From Rhinopomastus cyanomelas (lineage: Eukaryota; Chordata; Aves; Bucerotiformes; Rhinopomastidae), in contig VXBP01000263.1 of NCBI GenBank assembly GCA_013400115.1, forward strand, positions 124,001 to 188,000: DNA of 64,000 nucleotides. Direction: 5' to 3'. Below, piece by piece: positions 1 to 12,904 of the stretch. The notes beneath the pieces were generated by a model. It worked only from the letters and a program-made list of their open reading frames with translations, had not been told where the DNA came from and did no database searches. Each line of letters starts with the position of its first letter. Position 1 is the stretch's first letter. Made by a program: the position numbers and the translations under genes.

Positions 1-565
1 TTAGAGTTTGGAAGGGACCTCGAAAGATCATCTAGTCCAATCCCCCCACCACAGCAGGATCACCTAGATCGAGTTGCACAGGAACACATCCAGGCAGGTT
101 TTAAACATCTGCAGAGAAGGAGGCTCCAGAACCCAGAACCTGGGCAGCCCCTTCCAGTGCTCTGTCACCCTCACTGGGAAGACGTTCCTTCTCATATTGA
201 TGTGGAAGCTCCTATGTTACGGCTTAGACCTCTTGCCCCTTGTCCTTTCATCAGATACCACTGAGCAGAGCCTGGCTCCATCATCCTGACACCCACCATT
301 TCCATATCTAAAAACATTAATGAGATCACCCCTCAGTCTCCTTTTTTCCAAGCTAAAGAGACCCAGCTCTCTCAGCCTTTCCTCATCGAGGAGATGCTTC
401 ACTCCCTTTGTCATCTTTGTGGCTCTGTGCTGGGCTCTCTGAAGCAGTTCTGTGTCCTTCTGGAACTGAGGTGCTTGGAATTGGACACAATATTCCAGAT
501 GTGGTCTCACCAGGGCAGAGTAGAGAGGGAGGAGAACCTTTCTTGATCTACTAACCACCTCCCTT
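1..565 (-). mobile_element. CR1 LINE 3' fragment, antisense, cut by window edge
   Basis: Read on the minus strand this is the last part of CR1 ORF2 followed by its 3' UTR. The minus-strand frame from 597 to 217 contains the CR1 C-terminal blocks LYSALVRPHLEYCVQF, LQRAQHRATKM and FSLEKRRLRGDLINV. The left end matches the CR1 3' tip (GATGATCTTTCGAGGTCCCTTCC on the minus strand), but the terminal octamers lie beyond position 1. The frame is open across the remnant, yet it lacks the endonuclease and most of the reverse transcriptase, so it is a dead, 5'-truncated copy. The exact 5' junction near 565 is approximate. Confidence 0.97.
217..562 (-). pseudogene. CR1 ORF2 C-terminal remnant
   Basis: This is the coding part of the antisense CR1 copy at the window start. 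It corresponds to the region of CR1 ORF2 downstream of the reverse-transcriptase palm, recognised from SALVRPHLEYCVQF and EKRRLRGDLINVF followed by DERTRGKRSK. About 115 codons remain without a stop in the frame. No catalytic motif is present, so no activity is expected. The start seen in the open frame is not a real start, because the upstream ORF2 is missing. Confidence 0.9.
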
Positions 566-2235
566 AAACAGAAAAATTGCATCAAGTTTTCATGCAACTG
601 AGCATCAGTTTCTAAAATATTGTAGTGTTAGCCTGGAATTTTAATTTGGATTGGACATAAGAAGAAAACCAATGACTTGAACTAGCTCCTGCTAACAGTG
701 GAGCTTAAGGTGTGAACATGGGGTACAGAAAGAGGCCCCATATCAAGTAACAGAAATGAGCTTTGTGCAATAGCTGAGGACAGGCAGGCACACAAGTGCA
801 CTCTTTTCTGTGCACGTATTTCAGTGGGAAGCTTGAAGTTCACCACTGTGTTTGGTTGGAAGGAGCTTTATGGAATTTTTAACAGTTTTTTTGCCAACAC
901 TGGTGTGGAAGTGCTACTAGGGATCTGGAAATATAGTTGGAAAATATGTGCAAAACTTTCAACAAAAAATGTGGCTCTTAGAGTGTATGAAGAATGACAA
1001 CCTCTGGATATGAAAGTTTGTCACTGATTAAAAAACCCAAATAAACAACTCATACAGGGAAGAGGTCATAACTGCCTTTAGTGAGAAACACAAGCTTGAA
1101 AATCAGCAATTGCCTGAAGAAAAAAGTTCATGCCAGCTGAATTTGTACCTGTTAGCTCTCAAGACTGCTCACATTTCTTTTCCAACTGAGAACAGAGCTT
1201 TCAAATATATTCGGGAGCTCCAACAGGGCATCAAGTTACAAGAACCTGTTACAACTCCCTCAAGAACATGATGGAAGCCGTTATTATCCAGCCTCAGCTG
1301 ACCTCTTTGGAATATGAAGAATACTGTGAACAGACACTTCATGTTGTCCTTGTTATTGTTGGCTCTAAGTAGTATCAGCTTAAGGCCCTATTGCCATCAG
1401 CTCAAAAAAAAACCCCAAAGGTCAAGAAATTCAAAACATCTGGTGCTAGGTCTCAGTTTATTTCTCAGAATTTACCTCTTTGTGTAGATGCTCAAGCTGT
1501 TATCTGTTAGAGGTGGTTTCTAACCCTAAACACATCAGAAATATAGGAACCAGGTAGAAGTAACAGTGAATGTTTAATTCAAGTGTACTTACACCAGACA
1601 TATGTTTGGTATTTGGATCTTGCTGAATTATTCTGACATACAGCCTCTACTTTTCCTAACCCTGGCCTTGACATTTAGCTTTAGCCTCACAACAGTCTAA
1701 AGAAATTAGTAACGAGTTCAAAGCCAATTACCTCTCTAGAACTTTGCTAATCCTGTCTATATTGACCTTTCATAGACAAGTTTTTTCCTGGCTTTATCTC
1801 TAGAGATGGAATGGGCAGAGAAACATGAAGAATTTAGAGTCCTGAAAACAGGACTACCAGTAGCTATCCAAAGGACTGCTTTTTGGTTCTGAAACAGGGC
1901 ATTCCTTTCATTTCTATACATTTCTGATATCCTCTGGCTTGCGTTGCTTATAATCATCTCCCTCTGTTGCTATGGTGCGTGTCAGGCTTGCGATAGTGAA
2001 CAGACACAGCATCTCTACCATGACAATAACAAAGAATAGAGATGGTCAGGGCTATTATTTCCACTCCCTCAATGTGTCCTTGTGCACTAGATGGGGTCTG
2101 GAAAATGTCTGTATTACTCCACCCATGTAATACTGACCATCACAAAAGCTATTGGAGTAGCAATAACAAGACAGAGCACAAATTATTTCAAAAATATCTG
2201 TCTCCAAATAACAAAACAACATACAACCTCTTACA
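566..2235. other. unique AT-rich DNA, no gene seen
   Basis: No recognisable repeat, RNA gene or family-matching open frame was seen on either strand. The longest frames here are about 66 codons, as expected by chance in AT-rich DNA. Confidence 0.6.
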
Positions 2236-2520
2236 TCTTTGAATCACAGGATGATTTATGTTGGAAGGGGCCTTAAACATCATGAACCTAAACCACCTGC
2301 CATGGGCAGAGACATCTCCCACTAGATCAGGTCGCAAATAACCCCATCCAACCTGGCCTTGAATATGTCCAAGGATGGGAGACCGGCAGTTCAGGCAACT
2401 TGTTCCAATGTCTCCTTACCCTTATTGTGAAAAAATGTCTTCCTTCGATATAATCCAGATGTGTTCTCTTTCAGTCACTACACCTTGTCCTATCGCTACA
2501 CACCTTTGCCAAAATCAGAG
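2236..2520 (-). mobile_element. older CR1 LINE 3' fragment, antisense
   Basis: On the plus strand this reads as the reverse complement of a CR1 3' end. It starts with GAATCACAGGATGATTTATG-type tip sequence, then a 'CCTGCCATGGGCAGAGACATCTCCCACTAGATCAGGT' type block, then 'CCAACCTGGCCTTGAATATGTCCAAGGATGGG', and ends at 'CTTGTCCTATCGCTACAC'. That order is the 3' UTR and final ORF2 codons of an older CR1 subfamily, different from the CTTTCGAGG type elsewhere in the window. It is diverged and 5' truncated. Confidence 0.93.
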
Positions 2521-5500
2521 ACAGAACATCCCTATCATGGATTTTGAAGTGAAAATAAAATGGTCACCTGCATAGGTAAAGCAACCTCAGGGAGACAACA
2601 GTAATGTGGGGTTGTTGATAGCCACTCAGTTCTCTAGCCCATATTTGAATAAAACCACCATTGAGACTATGACTAGAGTAGCATTAGAAAAAAATCCCCA
2701 AAAGATAGTGCTGTGCCAAGAATCATCAGCTGCTAAATGAGCTGATTCATCAAAATACAGCACAGAATACTTCACCTTCTCATGATCTTCATATCCTAAT
2801 GAAACTTCCTATCTCTGAGACTTGGCATTCTGTCATAGCTAATATCTGGAAATAGGTCTCACTGGTGAAAGAACAGTATTTGGACACAAGGAAGCAGAGC
2901 ACATCTGTCAAGCCTGAAGGATAAGGTTAGTAAATAATTATTGTCAACCAAGCAATGTCGGTGTGTCAAAATATTTGTGTGGTGGCCAAAGATTTAAATA
3001 TCAGAGCGGCTTAATTTTGAAACTTGATTTTGAGATGTGGTATTCTGCCTTAGCATTTTGTGAGCACTGGTTCTGCTCTTCTGTGCTTGCGCCTGGTCTA
3101 TAAAGCTTCCTCTTTGTATTTGGTGGGTGAAAGCACAGCTTCCAGCAAACCTTGTATTAACATCAATGCCACTAAAAATCAATGATCAAAGCTCAGCTTA
3201 AAAGTTCTCTTCAAGCACTGCAAAATGAGTTTCCATGTACCTTCTATAAATACAACAGTTATCAGGACATGAGGAATTCCAAGGCTGCTTTAAAACAGAA
3301 TTGAATCAGGGTTGATAACATCTCCCAGAAGCTCTAAGTACACGTCAGCCTGTGTTTCTCTTGTAGGTTGGTGGTAGACAGGTAGAGAATCTGTTCTAGC
3401 TGGACCTCAGCCCCACACTAGCTCTCTGAAGCCTTTATTCCTTTTTATCCTAGTGGCAGTGCCTTTGGTAACAGTTCAAAGGGTACTTTTAAGGAATCTA
3501 ATGAAGCATTTTTACTACTAAGTTAAGCTACTTCAATTGGACCAGTAGTGTTTATCGTCAGTCTATCCAAATTTGTTAATTTCTGTTCCTGGCTGACAAC
3601 AAAAGAAAGCAAAAAACAGAGGCAAGCAGTCTGAGGTTTTCTTTAACGTGCAAACCGGAGACATTCTATCCACTGTTTGCAGTAGAATTTATGATAGACA
3701 AGAGTGCTTTTGAAAGTTATTTTCCTCAAAGACTCTGCTTTGCTTCTGATGCCTCACTGGTTTGCATTTATTAGCAAGTGATTTATGAAGGAAAGTGGAT
3801 TTTAGAAAGTTATATTAGAAGTTCTGTATTTTTATACTTGAGGTTTTTTTTCCCCTCAACAGCTCCATATGTGCTTTGGGTCTATTACGAATTCTGAGCT
3901 CTGGATTCAGTCATCATTCTTTGTGACAACCTAAATATGTACTGCATTATTTGTGAATTAGAGAGCAATTTATTTAAGAATCTCAGAAAATTACTTTTCT
4001 TCAAGGTGCTATTTTACAGTCTATCCATTTTCTTTTTATCTACGATTGCCTCTTGGATGTCACATGAGCTTTAAGAGATAGTTCATACAGATGTGGATTG
4101 CAGAATTACAATGAAAAAACATTTCAAAGAAAAGAGCCAGCGTTGATCTGGCCAGAAAGAAAATAAAAGCTCTATGAATACTGGGCAATACCTAAGGGAA
4201 GGACCTCGAGCAGGGACACCGTTAGCAATTATATTAAAATATATACAGAATGGATGCTGCAGTCATACAAGTCTGGATCTTACAATCAGTTCTGAGGTCC
4301 TACTTCAGGATTGCCCTAACATCCTCCAAAAAGATCTCTGGGGAGTTTCCACGCTGAGATACTTTTCCTATGAATTACGAGGGTTCAGCTGACCTTAACG
4401 TATTCTCAGCTGCATTTTGTGAAAACTCTTCTTCACAGACTGAAGTGGAGCAAGCATTAATGGCTCAGTTCAGAACATGTGTCCCCACTGGGGACACCTG
4501 GTGCATAAGATTAAATAAAATACAGCTAAAAAAAGAAAATCCACATTACGCAACAAGAAACACTTGGCAAAACCACCCCATACACAGCAGCTAAAGAGAA
4601 ACATGTTTTTGCTACACATGTGAAGTGTTAATCTGAAGTAAGTAATTAACACTTAGAGTTGAGATAATGATTTAGCAGTTTTGCCATGTGTATCCCAGGT
4701 GCCAAAAAGGCCACTTGAGTTTTTATCTCCTTCTCCTACTTCACACTAATGAACACGGTATACAGTGGGAAGGAAAACAAAGGCTTTTGTAGCTTTTTAT
4801 TCAAAAATAAGGTAAATTTTATAATTTTAAGTCTTGACCAAAATCTTGGGCAGAAGGTTGTATTAATCTGGAAATAAGGTTAACGTCATCCTTTGCATCT
4901 GTTCCTAGTACACAAATTTTACAAAATACCTTATATAATAAGCATAGAAGTGCAGCATATGCAGAAGACAACCCACTGAAAGGAGGAAAGACTTCTATCC
5001 AGCTGGTCTTGTGCTAAAAAAGCACCATCTGAAAGTTAGGAGCACTGTACTCACGCTGGCTGCCAGCCACAGGAATATTCTGCCCAGAGCTCTTTTAGTT
5101 CCTGTTGCCACATCCCATTCACTGGCTAAAAGCTGGTTTTGCACAACTCTTCAACCCTTCCCCTTCACAGAGAGTACCCTAGGATGGACTCTTACAGACG
5201 TCCTAGCTTCTTCTGAGTTCTTCCAGGACAAGGTCTTTTATGACAGGCTCACCTCTACTTTGTCTCAAGTTCTAGTGTGTGAAAGGTCAGACATTAACAT
5301 CACTAAATCTTCTTCAGAATCACAGAAAACTTTTGTGGCCATGACACATTCACCAGCCAGTGAGCCTGGATCTACTTTATTCATAGCAAATTAGTACAAC
5401 CAATTTTTGAAAATCCCCAAGCCTGTTACAACCACGTTCACAAAAACTCTGGCCTGTGGCTCTTGTGTGTTTTTGGAGTCAAACCTTCTTACAGGCTCCT

Positions 5501-8500
5501 CAGTGATATTTAATTGGAAGTCTAGGCGGTACATTCAGCCTCATGTCAGTAAAAATGCCTTGGGTAAACAGCGGTAAGTAAACTTAGATGGGTTTATTTA
5601 CCACACAGTTAATAACTTGGATGAACTATTTGTCTTGGGTCTAATATTTATTTTGGCAGAAAACTTGGTACACAAGCTTTACTCTTTTTGACTCTTCTAT
5701 GTACGTAAATTTTAGAAATATCCACTGACAAATAGCAGAGTTCAGAACCTTTTCCTGAAAATAAACACTGCGCTATTGCTTTTGTATCAAAACGTTACCG
5801 AGCTTTGAATCCACTCAACAGGAAACAGAAGGTTCTCTTTCTGTCTGCTGCTTGCGTCCTTCACTTCTTTTAACCAAAACAGAAACGCTCTCAAGAGAGC
5901 GCGCACCACACCAAATTAGGTTATTTTCAACAACACCCAGCAGTAGTACTAGAGGAACTGCCTTCACCCCGATTAAAGCAGGAAACACTTGCAAGGCATG
6001 TCATTATTATTCTAAATTACGTTTCGCTTGAATTGATTCTTCTGCATCACTACTAAGATAGAAAGAGTTCTGAATTGCTAGTTGTAACACTCACTCTTGT
6101 GACATGAGATTTGAAGAACAAGTGCATGTTACTGAAAGATTTTTAGCGGGAGAATTTACAAACTAAAAACAAAAGGTGCAACCTGTTGTGCAAGTCAGTC
6201 TGCAAGCTCTCAAACCAACAGATCGTAGTGCCACGACATCTTTAATTAAAGATTTCTGCTGAACTCCCAGACCGTAACATACTTCTAGCTTAATGCTGCA
6301 ACAGAAAACAATTTCATTCTTCTCTTATTCTGTTTTCTCTCTTATCATTGTTGTTAAATGCTTAATCTTCTCTTTTCCTACAACTGCATTATCTGTTTCC
6401 CAGCAAGGTAGTGTACTCACACAGCTGTGATTAAGATGTACTGCGATTATCAATCAGATAACACACAGAGGAATCTAGGCAGCAGTTCCCACTGTAGATT
6501 TTGTGGATTGTTCTAATGGCATCTTTGGAAACCCTTATCTGCAACCCGTACTTACCCCAGTAAATATACAGAGGAGTGTAGAGATGTGATTGAGAACGAA
6601 TATGGGAAAAAAATATTAGACTCCCTCTGCCACAATTTCCATGGCTGTAAACAACTGATCTTACAAGAAATAGACTCAGAGATGGGAGGAAACAAAAATA
6701 CAGGCATATCAGGTTTTCCTCTGAGACAAAGAGGCATACAAACAGGCACTGAAGGTTTCACAAGCAGAAAACCCCATTTGCTCCATCCTTTCCCAGTATC
6801 AGCCAGACTAACCAGCCAGAAGATATAACTCGCCTGTTTGCAACGAGCTCTTGTCCAATTACACTTTTTGTAGAAGGATTAAAACTTGAGAGAATGGAGA
6901 GATACTCAACTCTAATACAACAATGAATGTTGCTTCTGAGTTCAGCATTGCCACAATAAATTCCCTTTCAAGAGCTGTCAATTAATTTTCTGGGCACTTG
7001 GCCCACAATAGTCCTAAAACCCTAAATATCAATAGCACAAACATGAAGTGTTGCAGAGTCAAGCACCATTGATTTTAGATAACTAGCATTAGCACAGCTT
7101 TGAAACCTATCTACAGAAAACAATTGATAAATTATTTTATATTCTGAAACATCTAAGTGTGGAATATTAATAGATATAGCAAAGAGGGTGGGGGCATATG
7201 GAAGAAGAGATTGAACCCTAAAAATTAATAATTTGCTGCAAACTGTCCATTTTCTATAACTACAACTCTGGCTTGGCAAACTTGCTCTCTAATTATTCCA
7301 TGCTTCAATATCCCAAAGGCAGTTACGCATTTTTCACAAGTTATTGGACAGTAATCGGTACTTTCAACAAGACTTCCAGACAAAGCCAACCCAATGCCTT
7401 ATTTATTAATAATGGCGCAAACTTTGACTTCTATTGCACGCATGCAGCAAAGAAATAGGCAGTCTCTTGTGGAAAGCAAGCTCCCTCACTCAGCAGATAA
7501 AGATGTTCCACCTTCAACCTAGACAGAGAGGTCAGCAACAGGAAAAGAAAAAACTGGTTGTAGCCCTGTGGAGAGGGAAGAGATGTCTCATGAAAAGAGA
7601 AAGTTTAGCACTGGGAGTATGTGTGGATTGCCCAGAAATGCTCACAGTTGTTACCACTTCAGTGGGGTTGTCACGTGCATAATGGTAGCAGCAGCACTGC
7701 TGACCAGCCAATAACCAGTTCTATTTGCATGTCTCTTCTCTACCCTTTGATTTCAGTGAACACTGATTTTGAACTCCTCAATTTTCTCTCAAAGAAATTG
7801 TTCCCCTTTCTTGTGGCTCTCTTGGGTGGTAGGAGAAACAAGGAAGCTCATTACTAACTCCTTAATCTGCTAATACCTTTGGAATATAACAGAGCTTTCT
7901 ATTCTGTGTTGCCTATAGCCTGGAGTTTTTGGGGTTTTTTTCTTTCCTGCCAGTTCAGACTTCTGTCTACACTCAGAGAACATTCTTTCATAAACTGCAA
8001 AGACTTCAGCTTGAGAAAAAGAGAGGATTTAAAGGCCATAAGGAAACTGAAATTCATGTCTCTTTTATAAAAAGTGGATTGGTCATCTTGCCAGCTTTAG
8101 AAACCACTCAAATGTAGTGAATCAACTTGTGTAGTTACAGGAGAAACCATAAAATTATTTAAAAGGAAAGCAAGAGTGCTGTAAGGGGAGTAAAGGGGAA
8201 AAAACCACCCCAGCCACACAAAAACCAAGTCTGAAAATGCATTACTGGAATGCATTTGGTGATACCTCTCTTTGAAACCTTTAATGCTTAATATACACAC
8301 TAATGATTTCTTTTCACTCTGTGTCCTTGAAACATTTCTTTTCAGATCTCCACTTACAGAATATGGCAGCACAACAGAATCTGAGAAGAGCCTGGAAGGC
8401 ATCTTACCCTGTCAGGCCATGAGGTCTTTTTCTTTGATATAAAAACAAACTACACAAGCCAAACTTCTCCGTCTTAGAGGGTTACTTACTACTTTACATT

Positions 8501-8949
8501 GCAGGAGTACCTGAAGGGATAGGTACCCAGAAAAACGTCATCGTTCCTGCTTGGATCCTCAAAGTGCTACAGAAGCCTTCACCCAGGGCACATTCACAAG
8601 GAGAAAAACCACAGTCCTGCTCTGTTCATTGCAGAATTACTCTGTTCATTACCCAGAATGTTGTTGGGCTACGTTCGTGCATCACAGTGATATATGAGAC
8701 ACTACCATGAGGTCCAGGACAAGATTAAGGAATGTAAAAAATTGGTTACTGGTTATCAATAACCAAGAAAACTACAGTAGAGAACAGTTGGAATGAGGGA
8801 ATCCTACCCGTACCAAAATCAAAGGCTGAAATGGATTATGATTGTGTTTTACAAATTAAATGAAGGAACAAGCACTGGAGAACAAGAAGAGCTAGCCAAG
8901 CTAGAGGTCTTGGACACTGCACTGAAAGAATATTCATCCTTGGAGAGAC
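2521..8949. other. unique AT-rich DNA, no gene seen
   Basis: About 6.4 kb without a recognisable repeat or RNA gene. The longest open frame (5011-5394, plus, about 127 codons, beginning at a non-ATG codon) has no recognisable family signature and no flanking gene structure, so it is not called a gene. A 10-bp direct repeat TCTGTTCATT occurs at 8621 and 8641. Confidence 0.6.
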
Positions 8950-9066
8950 AAACCTTGATGAACAAGACCCTGAACAGCCTCATCTAGCTAAGTCCTGCTC
9001 TCACTGGGATCTCAACCAGATTACCTCCAAAGGTTTCTTTCAACCAGCTATTCCAGGATTCTATTT
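8950..9066 (+). mobile_element. badly decayed CR1 3' end
   Basis: The order of blocks follows a CR1 3' tip: 'CCTGAACAGCCTCATCTAG', 'TCCTGCTCTCACTGGGATCTCAACCAGATTACCTCC', 'AAAGGTTTCTTTCAACCAGC', then 'CCAGGATTCTAT'. These parallel the usual 'GGACTAGATGACCTCCAGAGGTCCCTTCCAACC…ATTCTATG' ending. Divergence is high, so this would be one of the oldest CR1 relics here. Boundaries are approximate. Confidence 0.55.
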
Positions 9067-12000
9067 TAGGGTTTATAAGTATGATAGACAAAGGCAATGG
9101 AAGCAATGAGGATAAGAACTTCTCTGCCTCAAAATAGTGTGGTAAATTCAGGCCACTGGAGATGACTATGTCGTCAATAGCAAAGAGCATGACTGAAAGC
9201 CCAGGAAGGTCTCTTCCAGTCTTGTATTCCTAAAAAAGATGTGAAAAGAACAATTGCAGAAGAGTAGATATATTAATATCCAATAGACTTATTCATTTCA
9301 CTGCCATCTGGCCCGAATTTCTTTCCCTTCCATTAAATTACATGCATTAGTAACTGGCATTTCAAAGGGAGACTTTCCACAAAAATGCTCTATGTCACTA
9401 TGATTAGTTTGCCTTTTACACTTTAAAAAATCTATTTTTTGTCTGGAAAAATGTGAATGCTGACTTAACAGCTAATACCTGTAAGGCACGGGAAAATAGT
9501 AAATGGTAAGATATTAGTGTCTGAACAGATGCTATTGAGGAGTTCATCTTAAATCACCGCAAGGCCAATATATTTTATGCCTATAATTGCTGCTCAAAGT
9601 TCATGGTGGCATTTTGCTGATGTGCCTAAAATAGCCTTCATGAGTACTGTTCGAGTTGATTTGACAGTAGTTAAGGTATATGGGGGCAACGATCCAGCGA
9701 ATGCCTGTCCGAGTCATTTTGATGAGCGTACAGCCTGTGCAGAAAGTTCTTAATTGCTCCAATATTCTTCAGCTGTTCCTGTTCACAGACCCTGTGAGAA
9801 AGGTCATCAATCACAGACGATGTGAAGTTTTTATGCTTTGCTTGCTTAACAAAATCCAGTTTAAAGAAAGTAAAATCAGCTAATAAGAACTTCAAGGGGT
9901 TATGATGCTCCCTTTCTCGATAACAAATATGGGACATGAATCACTTAATATCTGCATTACAGGGGAGGCAAATGGGTAGAACTAAACCTTGCTCTCACCC
10001 TATTCTTGCTTTGCAACAGAAAACACTACCTGTCTTATTTAGATGTGGTTGGACTTTATTTCACTGGTCAGTTCCTTTGCTTTGGACAAACCTTGATGCA
10101 CAAGACAACAGCTTTATCTCGTGAGAGATACCAGGTTTGATTTGACCCTTTGAATCTAGTCCTGTGTAAATATCAGATCATATCAAGGTTGCCATAGTAA
10201 CAAAATGATTTGTACTGAATGGCAGAAAATTAAAAAAAATACAATGCTAGAATCTGACAGAATTTGTTGACACTAAATATTTGTTGCCTGAGGCCTGTGC
10301 CACTGAAAAATTACACATTTTTGCTTAGAAAGAAACAGAAACCTTGATAAAATGTTAAAATTTTATGGAATATTCATATTTTTTCAACTTGCTGCTCTTA
10401 GGAATATTTCTTTATACTATCTCCACTTAGAAAGCTCTCCCTGATTTTTCCCAGGGGGATTTTAAACAGGACGTCTGTCATTTACATAAAAAAATAGATT
10501 AAAATTAATCTCTACTTTCCTAGTTCCCTTTTATATTTACCTGTCCAGTCTCTTATTTTAATAACTCCTGAGATGTCTCCAGAGACACTCTGTTTTTAGC
10601 ATTTTTTTCTATTCCCCAATCAATGACAAGTAGCTCAAAAGCCGAATTTTCTTACATTTTCTTTTGTTGCAACTACTTTTACATCTGCACCTACAACCCT
10701 CCACCCTCGATACCTTTTCTTATAAACCAAAACAAAACCAGTAAGTTCTTTTCCTTCCCCTCAGTCTTTACTTGAGATAGTAACAGATGGATCCCAAACT
10801 GTAGAAAGATACCCACTGACTACAAACCTGTGAAGTTCTTAAAGTGCCAATCCCCACTTGCTTCCGCATTCCTATGGAAAATTAAAAAGGGAAGGAGCTT
10901 AGGCCCCGATATAGACATCCTCAAAAATGCCCCTTTCTGCTGTAGGATTTCCTCTCTGATACGACAGAGGAGGTACCTGCAGGTTGCCAGTTTTCCAGCT
11001 GCCAACTGTAGTTAGGAAAACAGAGATTGCGTGAGCAGGTGCAACCCCAGCCTGATCCAGCTGACTGCCCTGCAGCACTCCTCACCGACACAGAAATCGG
11101 CCTCACTAGACTTCCTATAATCTCCTTCCCTGTTTGCTTCTTCATCAGCATCTGGCACCATTAGAAAACCCTCAGTGCTGCACTCAAACTCCTGTAACTG
11201 CTCAGAAGACTAGTTGCTTGGTTTGGGGGAAAGGAACTCTTGCCTGGTGTTTGGCTGAGAACAAATGAAAAACTTCAGCACCGCGTAGTTTGTACGTGGA
11301 AAACCAGAGAACCTCCCTTAACTCCCAGAACAGTCTCAAATAGTTTTGAGACAGAATAAACGTGTCTGCCCTTGTCCACAATCAGTGCTGACACATTAGT
11401 ACCATTTAATCTCTCTTTGCAATGCAGATGTAACAGGCTACGTGCTCTCCTACTTGACTTAGCCAATAGCCACAGAGTTTTCTACAGAAGAAGCTATTTT
11501 ATTTGTTTCACTTTCAGGACAGGAACTATTCTTGGAGAATCGTAAAAGTCACTCTTAGCACTTGCGTTGTTGTTCTTTGGACTTGGAATATCCTCAGGAT
11601 AGACCTTTTCATACCTAGCAGGAAATGCTATGGAATAGGAGAAGATTTGGTGCGTATTTGTTCCAGTGAGCAAACTACGAAACAATTATCTAAACAGGAG
11701 CAGATTCAATGCAGCTTTCATTCTACAGAGACCAGATAAAAGTTAACTGTATTTGGACAGTCTAGTGCAACAGTTGTTTCAGCAGTTAAGGAACCAGAGA
11801 ATTTCTGTAGCCCCTGACAACTAGGACTAGCAGACACACAACAAGCCCTGCCACTACTCGCAGCTGTTACTGCTGTGTGAGAATAGCTCCACCACATACT
11901 GCAATTCAGGATTATCACAGCACCAACCTGCAAGTGTAATTTTTCAAATTCTATCCTGCTAGAGCTCTTTGTGGAGCTTTGCAAAAATTCAGATTCTCCT

Positions 12001-12252
12001 GCATGTTTTTATATCACTGACCTACTGTACTTACAGTAATAACCTACCGTGGTCCTGTTTCTATTTGAATAATATCATGTTAGTAAGATGGATGCTGTTG
12101 GGAGGAACATCCACACCTTTGTCACACAAGGCTAAGAATTATTAAAATGATAGAGGTCAACATCACCTGGGCTACACTCTTGCCTCTTTGTGCGTTAATT
12201 TTAAGGAGCGTAGGCTGGAATTTTTGGTGACCTGTGCTCCACCTGACAGGCG
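9067..12252. other. unique DNA, no gene seen
   Basis: No recognisable repeat or gene. Overlapping short frames near 10.82-11.15 kb on both strands (up to 76 codons) show no family resemblance and are treated as chance. Confidence 0.6.
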
Positions 12253-12335
12253 TTCTCTAACATGATCCTGCTGTGGCAGGGGGATTGGACTGGATGATCT
12301 TTCGAGGTCCCTTCCAATACCTAATGATTCTATGA
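12253..12335 (+). mobile_element. CR1 3' tip, about 80 bp
   Basis: Contains the diagnostic CR1 ending: 'ATCCTGCTGTGGCAGGGGGATTGGACTGGATGATCTTTCGAGGTCCCTTCCAATACCTAATGATTCTATGA'. This is an extremely 5'-truncated insertion, or the remnant of one. It lies about 570 bp upstream of a long CR1 copy in the same orientation. Confidence 0.93.
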
Positions 12336-12904
12336 GTTACTTTCACTCTGTTCTAGACACTGAGTAGTCCTTACAGAACTTTTTTCTGGGAATGTTAGAG
12401 AAAATGTTCAACTACCCATCACGATTGAGCACGGGCCATAAATACAGGGGGTTTGGTTTTGGTGCACAGGGAAAAATATTCTACTATATCATAATATTCA
12501 CCAGTTTTTAAGTGAAGATTCTATCCCTCTCAGTGGTGTAGGGAAAAAGAAACCAGTTATTCTAGTATTTTAGTAAAGCAGAGCAATCCTTTCTCTAGCA
12601 AATATTTCTGCTTCAGAACATTCATACTGTGACTTATGCTACTCACAGGAAGCATTATTTATTTTTAAATTTACAAACAAATAATTATGTTTCTTAATAT
12701 TATCTTTAAAATCTTTAAAATATTATAATGGATATAAATGGACTGAACTTTGCCTCTTGGCTGATAAGGAATGTCACCTAATTGAACAGTTTTGTGTCAC
12801 TGCCACGGGCATGGCAAGAAATGAAGTAAACAAACACCAAGCAGTTGTATTTCCATGAACTGTGTGACACCACTGCCTTTCCTGCACTAAAGATCCCACT
12901 TCTG

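Noticed and set aside
5011..5394. 127-codon open frame on the plus strand
   Set aside because: It begins at a non-ATG codon, has no recognisable domain, and no splice or promoter context. Frames of this length are expected by chance in 64 kb.
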